Assembly (NCBI GenBank): GCA_949487015.1
Contig: CATAQZ010000071.1
Coordinates: 1 to 6,135, forward strand
Origin: Flavobacteriales bacterium UBA4585
Lineage (GTDB): Bacteria; Bacteroidota; Bacteroidia; Flavobacteriales; Schleiferiaceae
Length of the DNA: 6,135 nucleotides
Direction of reading: 5' to 3'
The notes below the pieces were generated by a model. It had not been told where the DNA came from and did not search any database. It worked only from the letters and a program-made list of their open reading frames with translations. The stretch's first letter is position 1; every line of letters begins with the position of its first letter. Shown piece by piece: positions 1 to 5,537 of the stretch. Made by a program: the position numbers and the translations under genes.

Positions 1-1
1 A

Positions 2-448
2 GAAGCACTAAACTCTGGAGGTACCACTCATGCCGTACTTTCGACATTATTAGATTGGCACTGGGCGGATCCAGTAGACAGCTTCGAGTTGAACCGTAAC
101 AATGTAACTCATACGATGCAAGGGAACCGTAATCCATTTATTGATCATCCCGAATTGGTTGATTATATCTATGGTGATTCAACGAACGTAGCCTGGAACC
201 CCTTTATGGCCGTAGAAACCGCTCCTGAGCATTCTCATCTTCATCTGGGACCTAATCCTGCAGATACCTTTTTGAATATCACGGCGCAGGTTACAGCATC
301 GTTTACCATTGCCAATTTATCCGGCGAGCAGTTGCTTGAGGGTACAGTGAATACTGGTAATAATCGAATCGTTGTAGAAATGCTTCCTGCGGGATCGTAC
401 ATCTTGCAATCGGGTGAATTTCGCGAGCAGATCATAATTGCACATTAA
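2..448 (+). CDS. Secreted endonuclease I family protein with T9SS type A sorting domain (3' part only)
   Basis: The frame is open from the left edge, so this is the C-terminal 148 residues of a longer gene; the first start-like codon (TTG at 89) lies inside the conserved domain and is not the true start. Residues 16-26 read LLDWHWADPVD and residues 40-50 read QGNRNPFIDHP, which are hallmark C-terminal motifs of the endonuclease I (EndA/Vvn-type) family of secreted, metal-dependent nucleases that cut DNA and often RNA without sequence specificity. The catalytic histidine region is expected upstream, outside the window. After a short linker, residues about 80-148 form a T9SS type A sorting domain: a GPNPADTFLNI start, a GEQLLEGTV middle and an LPAGSYILQ strand before the end. 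The protein is therefore expected to cross the outer membrane by T9SS. Its stop overlaps the stop of the convergent membrane-protein gene. Family assignment is confident; substrate preference cannot be read from this fragment. Confidence 0.9.
   Translation, partial: EALNSGGTTHAVLSTLLDWHWADPVDSFELNRNNVTHTMQGNRNPFIDHPELVDYIYGDSTNVAWNPFMAVETAPEHSHLHLGPNPADTFLNITAQVTASFTIANLSGEQLLEGTVNTGNNRIVVEMLPAGSYILQSGEFREQIIIAH
242..445 (+). other. T9SS type A C-terminal sorting domain of the nuclease
   Basis: The last ~68 residues have the layout of a type A sorting domain. It opens with a PNP motif (GPNPAD), continues with short alternating beta strands and a central G-x-x-L turn, and closes with LPAGSYIL followed by a short hydrophobic strand at the very end (QIIIAH). 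The domain directs secretion through the outer membrane and is usually cleaved on export. Confidence 0.88.
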
Positions 449-981
449 AACGATTCTTCTGCGCCGTTATTATGTTGAATTTCTTTTTGCTCTTGCAACA
501 GCTGTTGGCGATATTCACTGATGCGCGCGTGTGCTAGACCGTCGATAAATAGAATAACGCTGAGCATTGATATACTAGTGATTATAGTTGCACGCCAACG
601 AGGCGCGCTAACGAAAAAAAGTATCCCGACACAGATGCCAATAATGACCGGTATTCCAGTAAAAACAACATTTTTATACTCTAGTAATGTTGCATTGGTG
701 CGGGCCAGTTCTGCCTCTACAAAGGCTATAGGATTCTCTGAATGGTCTATTTTAAACTGGTCAATTCTCGCTTTGTTGGTGAAGAAAAGACCTAAACCAA
801 TAATGGTTAAGAGACTACCAGCTACCAACATTGGAACGATATAAGCTCGCGCTAAATCTGTCTTGCCAACTTGCCAGAGTCCGAAGCTTATTGCTAGAAA
901 TAGTGTACCGGCTAGAATAAAAAATGGCGTGGAAACGAGTTCATCTTTTGCCCAATCTGTGGCTGCTTTTAAGATATCCAT
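445..981 (-). CDS. Conserved-type four-helix membrane protein, unknown function
   Basis: A 178-residue protein starting at ATG (981-979). There is no signal peptide. Four hydrophobic segments are visible, at about residues 18-38, 46-68, 105-124 and 131-149. A hydrophilic loop of roughly 36 residues (69-104), rich in charged residues, separates helices 2 and 3. The first 17 residues look amphipathic (MDILKAATDWAKDE...), and the last ~28 are polar and glutamine-rich with a short coiled-coil-like run (QQLLQEQKE). From memory it resembles small uncharacterised inner-membrane proteins found in flavobacteria with the same MDILKAATxWAK start and a LGLFFTNK motif after helix 2, but I could not check this. 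No catalytic motif is visible. No Shine-Dalgarno sequence precedes the start; a TAGATTTG element lies 19 bases upstream. It converges on the nuclease gene with overlapping stops, and the hairpin at 1168-1200 separates it from the large gene, so it is probably its own transcription unit. Confidence 0.85.
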   Translation of the reverse strand: MDILKAATDWAKDELVSTPFFILAGTLFLAISFGLWQVGKTDLARAYIVPMLVAGSLLTIIGLGLFFTNKARIDQFKIDHSENPIAFVEAELARTNATLLEYKNVVFTGIPVIIGICVGILFFVSAPRWRATIITSISMLSVILFIDGLAHARISEYRQQLLQEQKEIQHNNGAEESF

Positions 982-1000
982 TGTGCTGATTTTTGCGATG

Positions 1001-1008
1001 CAAATCTA
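1001..1008 (-). promoter_or_regulatory. Possible Bacteroidota -7 promoter element for the membrane-protein gene
   Basis: Read on the - strand this is TAGATTTG, a full match to the Bacteroidota -7 consensus TAnnTTTG, and it ends 19 bases before the ATG at 981. No TTG or TTTG -33 element lies at the usual ~19-base spacing; the nearest upstream TTG (1053-1051) is 42 bases away. It is a half-supported promoter that would give a very short leader. Confidence 0.3.
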
Positions 1009-1161
1009 AATATTCTGTGCTACTCTAGCTTTATTATGCAGTAATTAGGTCAATACGGATTATTTGATCGCATAGACTCTGCTATTATGGTGAGGCAAAG
1101 ATGACCCGGCATTATAGGCTTGTGTTATACACATTTACGAATGCTGTATACATTTTGGCGC

Positions 1162-1200
1162 AAAATAAAACCCCCCGCGGCCATGGGCTGCGGGGGGTTT
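1162..1200 (-). terminator. Rho-independent terminator of the large gene, probably bidirectional
   Basis: The arms at 1168-1178 and 1190-1200 are perfectly complementary over 11 bp (AAACCCCCCGC with GCGGGGGGTTT). Three more inner pairs follow after a single G-U (on the - strand, A-C) position, closing a three-base loop at 1183-1185. On the - strand the hairpin begins 23 bases after the stop of the 1411-residue gene and runs into TTTTATTTTG, a good U-tract. On the + strand it is followed by TTTCTTTT, so it could also stop transcription in that direction. It marks the end of the large gene's transcript and insulates the membrane-protein gene. Confidence 0.92.
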
Positions 1201-1223
1201 CTTTTATTCGTTGGTCGCCGTGC

Positions 1224-4200
1224 TTACTGCAAGACGATCATTTGTACTGCGGTTCCTTGAGCCGTACGTACGCGGAGTACGTAAGTTCCTCTAGCCGCAT
1301 TCAAATCAATATTCAATACTGCGCCGGTACCCACTTTTTGGAACACGGTAGCACCTGTAATATTCGTTATTGTAGCATCATAGCTAACATCGCTTACTAA
1401 GTTCACAGTAAATGATCCTGTAGTTGGATTCGGGAAGATGCTGCTGATTACTGCGGATTCGCCAAAACCTGTATTAGGTGTTAAGTTACCAGGAGAACCA
1501 ACATCACCTTCGAGTGATGTGTATGCACCGTTAGTACCGTCAACCGCATCACCTAAGAACGCACCAGTGGTATCGAATTCAACAGAGAATCCTGCTGTAG
1601 CAGCGGTGTATACACCACTCGCCATTTCTGCACCATTAGCATCGTATAAGAATACTCCATCGCCATTTTGACTTAAGCTTGGGAACGAACCGGTTAATTC
1701 ATCATTAGCAACGATAGTTACTGATCCAGCATACAATTTCCACTCTGCTAAGAACGCATCTTTATTAGCGGCTACGTCATCAAGTACAACGATCGCCTGA
1801 CCAGGTTGAACGGTTACCATTGGGAACGTTGAGGTGCCAGGAATTTCACTTTCATCATCCCAAGAGAATCCTCCTAAATCTACCGCAGAATCACCATAGT
1901 TATGAATTTCAAACCAGTCTGCGTTGTACGCGGTAGAGTTTGAGCCTGCCATGATTTCCGAAATAGAAAGCTTAACAGCAGAACCACCACCTGTAGATGG
2001 CATAATATCGGCTTGATAGCGCGGTAAAATTTGGTAACCGTCGAAGTGCGGCGCACTGAAGTCATACTGACCACCGATACCGACAACATCAAACATACCT
2101 ACCGGTGCAACTGCGCCATATAAATCTACATCAGCATCAATACGCATTACTACGGTATCTGTACCGTTTGTAATATCAATATTGTAGCCTGAAGATCCAG
2201 ATCCCCATTGTGTAGGATCTACCATAGTCATGTTTTCGAACTTCACTAACTCACTTTCCGTACTTTCATCTAAAGAAGTAACCACGGTAGGTGTTTGCGT
2301 TGCGTTACCAGTACTGATTACGGTAACACTGTCTACATACATCTGGAGAAGTCCATTGAAGTGACCTATATCCCCAACAATACGAACTTCATCACCTTCG
2401 GTTACGGTGTACGAAGCAACTGTAGCAACAGATGAATACGTTCCTAAACCTTCCGTACCGTCATGCACAGTAAATGACACTGCACTAGAAGAACCTTGCA
2501 TATCCACACCGTGAACAACACCTACTACTTTACAGTAAACGTTCAGTGAATCTGGTACACCGTCTGCGTCCGTATTATCGATTTGATCGATAGTGTACGT
2601 TGGAACATTAATTGCACAGGCAACACACTCTTCCCAACAATAAATCGGTAGCGTCGTATCAGCTACACCAACAGAAATATAACGGTTGGTGAAGGCACCG
2701 GTTGTTAACGTACAATTCGAATCCAGTGTATTAGGATCAAGGTTTTCTTGACCTACCCAGTTATCGTAAGTGAATTTGAATTCGTAGTTACCAGGTGCAA
2801 GACTAATATCAGCGTCGTACACACCATCACCATCTGGATCGGTTAGCTGATTCGCATTACCACTCCAGCCATTTAAAGTACCACTTACGTATACATTAGT
2901 GAATGAAGCTGAAACATTATTCATATCTACACTGAAGGTTACATCAGGGTACGTTGCAGTAACAGAACATGAAGTATCTGCCGAACACGTACCGAAACAG
3001 AACATCAATGTTGTATCCTGAGTGAATGTTGGAAGTATACGATCGTTGTAGTTATTAGGATCAGCACAAGAGAGACCTGTGAGATTTTCTTTTGCGTTCC
3101 AGTCTGCGGCATTGGCCGGGTTATTAAGGAAGATAAAGTTTCCTCCGTTAGCACCATTCAAAGTGTCTGTACCTACATAAATACCGTCACCATCAGGATC
3201 AGCCAATTGAATTTCATTTGCGCCACCAATAACGCCACCACCTAAGTAAAGTCCGTTCGTACCTACAGTGATATTTGCGGTATTCACCATAAAGGTTACG
3301 ACGAAGTCTGTTTGAGTAGCGATACAATTGCTCGTATGCGCACCTTTATAGGTCCAAGTATTCTGCGAGTATACATCCCATTCTGTAGCACCAGTTGTCC
3401 AATCCGTAGATCCCATGTCAACTGTCGCCTTACGAACCAATGTATGGTTTGCAGTAGAACCCGTTCCCACTGTCCATGAAGAACCTGGATCGACACCCGG
3501 AACACCAATAACATCAATAGTGTCCGTTCCGCTAACAAGAATCATCGCATCGTCACCATTAAAGTGAGCAATCGATGGATAAGCCATTGCGGTATCAGCA
3601 GCGGCTAAAATTGTTGCATCGGCTTGGTTAGCTGCGATTAAGTAAACATCGCCGGATTGAATCGTCGCATTCGTGGTGAATGTGTTCGTATATGAACCAC
3701 CATTACCGCTTTGGTATATCGTATATGCACTCAACGATACGGCATTAGCCGTAGGATTGTAAATCTCGATGTATTTGTTGTTTGAAGAGCCTTCAGAGTA
3801 CTCGCTGAAGAACAACTCACTACAACCCGTTACAGTAGAAGCACAAGAAGTACACTCTTCCCAACAAACAACAGGTAATGTTGTATCTGCATTACCGAAA
3901 GTTGCGTATCTGTTTGTGAATGCACCTGTTGTTAAAGTACAAGCACTGTCTAGAGTTGCATCTAGCGACTCTTGTCCTGTCCAGTTGTCATAAGTAAACT
4001 TGTATTCGTATGAGCCAGGCATTAAGGATAAGGTTCCTTCATATACTCCATCTCCGTCTGCATCCGTAAGCTGGTTAGCATTACCGCTCCAGTTGTTTAC
4101 AGTACCACTTACGTAAACGTTCGTAAATGATGCAGTAACATTATTCATATCTACCTGGAAGGTTACATTTTTAGGAGTAACAATACAGCTGCTTGAATGT

Positions 4201-5459
4201 GCACCTGCGTACGACCATGTATTCTGAGCATAAACGTCCCATTCGGTAGCACCTGTGGTCCAATCTGTAGATCCCATGTCAACAGAAGCTTTACGGATAA
4301 GTGTATGATCCTTAGTGGATCCTGTACCAACGCTCCATGAAGAACCCGGATCAACACCTGGCGTACCAATAACGTCGATAGTGTCAGTGCCATTCATTAG
4401 AATGAGGGCATCATCACCGTTGTAGTGTGCTACAGAAGGGTATCCCATAGCGGTATCAGCTAATGCTTGAGTAGCGCTGTCTAATGAGTTCGTTGAGATC
4501 ATGTAAACATCACCTGAGGCAATACTTGCATTCGAAGTGAACGTATTGGTATATGAACCACCGTTACCGCTTAAGTAGACAGTATAACCACTCAACGAGA
4601 TCGCTGCACTTGTAGGATTATAAATCTCGAAGTATTTATGGTTCGAAGAACCTTCGGCATACTCACTAAAGAATAAATCTCCACATGATGTAGGGGTATA
4701 TGATGACGCACAAGAAGTACACTCTTCCCAGCAGTATACAGGAAGTGTAGTATCGGAGGCTCCTATGGTAATGTAACGGTTAGTAAACGTACCGGTCGTT
4801 AATGTACAAGCACTGTCGAGTGTTGCATCTAGTGATTCTTGTCCTACCCAGTTGTCGTAAGTAAACTTGAATTCATAATTTCCAGCAGCAAGACTAATGT
4901 CCCCCTCGTAAATCCCGTCACCATCAGCATCTGTCAACTGGTTAGCGTTACCACTCCAGCCATTCAGTGTTCCACTAACGTAAACATTAGTAAATGAAGC
5001 AGAAACATTGCTCATATCCACACGGAACGTTACATCAGGATTCGTGGCAGTTACTGGGCAAACAGTATCCGTCGCACAAGTTCCGTAACAGAACATCAAG
5101 GTAGTATCTTGAGTGAAAGTTGGAAGAATACGATCATTGTAGTTGGAGGCATCCGCACAAGCTAAACCGGTAAGGTTTTCTTTCGCGCCCCAATCCCCGC
5201 TCCATGACGGAGAATTTAGAAAAATAAAATTACCGCCCGCGGTTCCGCTTAATGTATCGGTTCCTTCGTAAACACCATTTCCATCAGTGTCTGTAAGTTG
5301 TACAGCGTTTGCACCTCCAATAACGCCTCCACCAAGATAAAGTCCATTCGACCCTACGGTAATATTGGCGGTATTCACCTTAAAGGTAACAACATGCGAT
5401 GTTTGCGATATCCCGAAGAAAGGCAAGCATAGCAATAAAAAAGCTAAAAGTTTTTTCAT
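1224..5459 (-). CDS. Large modular T9SS-exported surface protein with repeated beta-sandwich and lamin-tail modules
   Basis: The protein has 1411 residues and starts at ATG (5459-5457). Residues 1-18 are a signal peptide (two lysines, a leucine-rich core, likely cut before Q19). Modules follow: A1 22-139, B1 140-251, C1 252-426, B2 427-541, C2 542-713, A2 714-836, B3 837-949, an OB-fold-like region 951-1155, a third lamin-tail-like domain 1160-1330, and a T9SS type A sorting domain 1336-1411. B modules (VTFxVDM start, NVYVSGTxNxWSGNANQLTD) resemble the carbohydrate-binding or E-set-like sandwiches common in secreted Bacteroidota proteins. C modules (ELFFSEYxEGSSN, KYxEIYNPT, GDDAxIL, WDVYxQNTW) fit the lamin-tail (LTD) family. 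DxDGDG loops suggest calcium binding. No enzyme motif was found, although LTD plus OB-fold sets commonly flank nucleases. The likely role is surface binding or adhesion; the ligand is unknown. The gene ends 23 bases before a strong terminator. The reading frame and export are near certain; the function is inference. Confidence 0.93.
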   Translation of the reverse strand: MKKLLAFLLLCLPFFGISQTSHVVTFKVNTANITVGSNGLYLGGGVIGGANAVQLTDTDGNGVYEGTDTLSGTAGGNFIFLNSPSWSGDWGAKENLTGLACADASNYNDRILPTFTQDTTLMFCYGTCATDTVCPVTATNPDVTFRVDMSNVSASFTNVYVSGTLNGWSGNANQLTDADGDGIYEGDISLAAGNYEFKFTYDNWVGQESLDATLDSACTLTTGTFTNRYITIGASDTTLPVYCWEECTSCASSYTPTSCGDLFFSEYAEGSSNHKYFEIYNPTSAAISLSGYTVYLSGNGGSYTNTFTSNASIASGDVYMISTNSLDSATQALADTAMGYPSVAHYNGDDALILMNGTDTIDVIGTPGVDPGSSWSVGTGSTKDHTLIRKASVDMGSTDWTTGATEWDVYAQNTWSYAGAHSSSCIVTPKNVTFQVDMNNVTASFTNVYVSGTVNNWSGNANQLTDADGDGVYEGTLSLMPGSYEYKFTYDNWTGQESLDATLDSACTLTTGAFTNRYATFGNADTTLPVVCWEECTSCASTVTGCSELFFSEYSEGSSNNKYIEIYNPTANAVSLSAYTIYQSGNGGSYTNTFTTNATIQSGDVYLIAANQADATILAAADTAMAYPSIAHFNGDDAMILVSGTDTIDVIGVPGVDPGSSWTVGTGSTANHTLVRKATVDMGSTDWTTGATEWDVYSQNTWTYKGAHTSNCIATQTDFVVTFMVNTANITVGTNGLYLGGGVIGGANEIQLADPDGDGIYVGTDTLNGANGGNFIFLNNPANAADWNAKENLTGLSCADPNNYNDRILPTFTQDTTLMFCFGTCSADTSCSVTATYPDVTFSVDMNNVSASFTNVYVSGTLNGWSGNANQLTDPDGDGVYDADISLAPGNYEFKFTYDNWVGQENLDPNTLDSNCTLTTGAFTNRYISVGVADTTLPIYCWEECVACAINVPTYTIDQIDNTDADGVPDSLNVYCKVVGVVHGVDMQGSSSAVSFTVHDGTEGLGTYSSVATVASYTVTEGDEVRIVGDIGHFNGLLQMYVDSVTVISTGNATQTPTVVTSLDESTESELVKFENMTMVDPTQWGSGSSGYNIDITNGTDTVVMRIDADVDLYGAVAPVGMFDVVGIGGQYDFSAPHFDGYQILPRYQADIMPSTGGGSAVKLSISEIMAGSNSTAYNADWFEIHNYGDSAVDLGGFSWDDESEIPGTSTFPMVTVQPGQAIVVLDDVAANKDAFLAEWKLYAGSVTIVANDELTGSFPSLSQNGDGVFLYDANGAEMASGVYTAATAGFSVEFDTTGAFLGDAVDGTNGAYTSLEGDVGSPGNLTPNTGFGESAVISSIFPNPTTGSFTVNLVSDVSYDATITNITGATVFQKVGTGAVLNIDLNAARGTYVLRVRTAQGTAVQMIVLQ
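1227..1454 (-). other. T9SS type A sorting domain of the large protein (residues 1336-1411)
   Basis: It opens with SSIFPNPTTGSFTVNL, has a central ITGATVFQ strand, then LNIDLNAARGTYVLRVRT and a short hydrophobic end, MIVLQ. The PNP-x-x-G start and GTYVLRV near the end are typical of type A sorting domains, which target proteins for outer-membrane export and anchoring or release. Confidence 0.93.
1470..1982 (-). other. Third, divergent lamin-tail-like domain (residues 1160-1330)
   Basis: It begins LSISEIMAGSNS, followed by ADWFEIHNYGDSAVDLGGFSW, GQAIVVLDD, SLSQNGDGVFLYD and a closing SPGNLTPN segment. This is a classic lamin-tail (LTD) layout, but it is much less similar to C1 and C2 than they are to each other and it has no cysteines. 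It therefore looks like an independent family member and not a product of the recent internal duplication. Confidence 0.8.
1995..2609 (-). other. OB-fold-like region (residues 951-1155) of the large protein
   Basis: The region appears to hold two consecutive OB-like halves. The first, about 953-1050, has TIDQIDNTDADGVPDSLNV, then a VVGVVHG strand, a FTVHDGTEGL strand and GDEVRIVGDIGHFNGLLQM. The second, about 1053-1152, has LVKFENMTM, VVMRIDADVDL, FDVVGIGGQYD and GYQILPRYQADI. This pattern is known from OB-fold regions next to secreted nuclease and lamin-tail domains in Bacteroidota and Proteobacteria. The single cysteine, C976, is the only unpaired one in the mature protein. Confidence 0.65.
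2613..3320 (-). repeat. A-B segment, copy 2 (residues 714-949)
   Basis: This is the second copy of the A-B pair, preceding the OB-fold-like region. All eight cysteines of copy 1 are kept (798, 821, 825, 831 and 916, 941, 945, 948), as are both Asp-rich loops (ADPDGDGIY and TDPDGDGVY). Many silent and replacement differences show that the duplication is not recent. Confidence 0.9.
3321..4181 (-). repeat. B-C tandem unit 2 (residues 427-713)
   Basis: The second 287-residue unit. The offset to unit 1 is 289 residues through B and 287 through C, because the B-C linker is two residues shorter here. C2 keeps the paired end cysteines (546, 712). A 23-base exact match at 3841-3863 and 4708-4730, which encodes the CWEECTSC region, is a long identical stretch I noticed between the units. 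Confidence 0.9.
4182..5042 (-). repeat. B-C tandem unit 1 (residues 140-426)
   Basis: A beta-sandwich module plus a lamin-tail-like module, 287 residues (861 bp), followed directly by a second unit of the same length. B1 against B2 is about 82% identical by eye, and C1 against C2 about 75%. C1 has two cysteines (259 and 425), one at each end of the domain, suggesting a disulfide that staples the termini together. Confidence 0.9.
4707..5396 (-). repeat. A-B segment, copy 1 (residues 22-251)
   Basis: This two-module segment is repeated at 2613-3320. The two copies stay collinear at a constant offset of 697 residues from F26/F723 to V143/V840, then 698 after a one-residue insertion near C218/C916. 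A1 against A2 is about 78% identical by eye. Copy 1 has cysteines at 101, 124, 128, 134 (A1) and 218, 243, 247, 250 (B1). Confidence 0.9.
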
Positions 5460-5465
5460 GATTTA

Positions 5466-5491
5466 TGAATTGATTGTGTATTGAATTGATT
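5466..5491. repeat. 10-bp direct repeat in the leader of the large gene
   Basis: TGAATTGATT occurs at 5466-5475 and again at 5482-5491, 16 bases apart start to start, 7 to 32 bases upstream of the ATG. It lies in the probable untranslated leader. In such A/T-rich DNA it may be chance; a role in translation or factor binding is possible but not shown. Confidence 0.5.
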
Positions 5492-5507
5492 CTGTTCTAA
5501 GGAATGG

Positions 5508-5534
5508 GAAAGGTAATTATTATTTGTTATCAAA
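5508..5534 (-). promoter_or_regulatory. Weak promoter candidate for the large gene
   Basis: On the - strand, TTTG (5534-5531) is followed after 15 bases by TACCTTTC (5515-5508), which matches the TAnnTTTG -7 consensus except at the last base. The spacing is shorter than the usual ~19 bases. It sits just after the stop of the upstream gene and would give a leader of roughly 40 bases. If it is not real, the large gene is probably read through from the upstream gene. Confidence 0.3.
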
Positions 5535-5537
5535 TGG

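Noticed and set aside
89..91. TTG as the start of the nuclease gene
   Set aside because: The same frame is open to the left edge and encodes conserved endonuclease I residues (LLDWHWADPVD) upstream of it, so the true start is outside the window.
521..844. 107-residue + strand open frame opposite the membrane protein
   Set aside because: It is an antisense shadow of a gene with clear transmembrane segments, and its own translation shows no domain or signal.
1121..1133. Short inverted repeat TGTGT-TAT-ACACA as an operator
   Set aside because: Five-base arms are expected by chance in A/T-rich DNA, and no promoter is convincingly placed next to it.
1265..1283. Two TACGTA palindromes 7 bases apart
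   Set aside because: They lie inside the sorting-domain coding sequence and are explained by valine, arginine and threonine codons.
1101..1400. 99-residue + strand open frame
   Set aside because: It runs through the terminator hairpin and antisense to the conserved 3' end of the large gene; its protein is low-complexity nonsense with no recognisable motif.
2613..5396. Repeats as a CRISPR, mobile element or assembly artefact
   Set aside because: The repeats are in-frame protein modules of hundreds of bases, diverged at silent and replacement sites, with conserved cysteines; there are no spacers, terminal inverted repeats or transposase.
5400..5459. Lipoprotein signal at C11 of the large protein
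   Set aside because: The residues before C11 are LLL, which does not fit a lipobox, and the chain continues with a normal signal peptide cleavage region (GIS before Q19).
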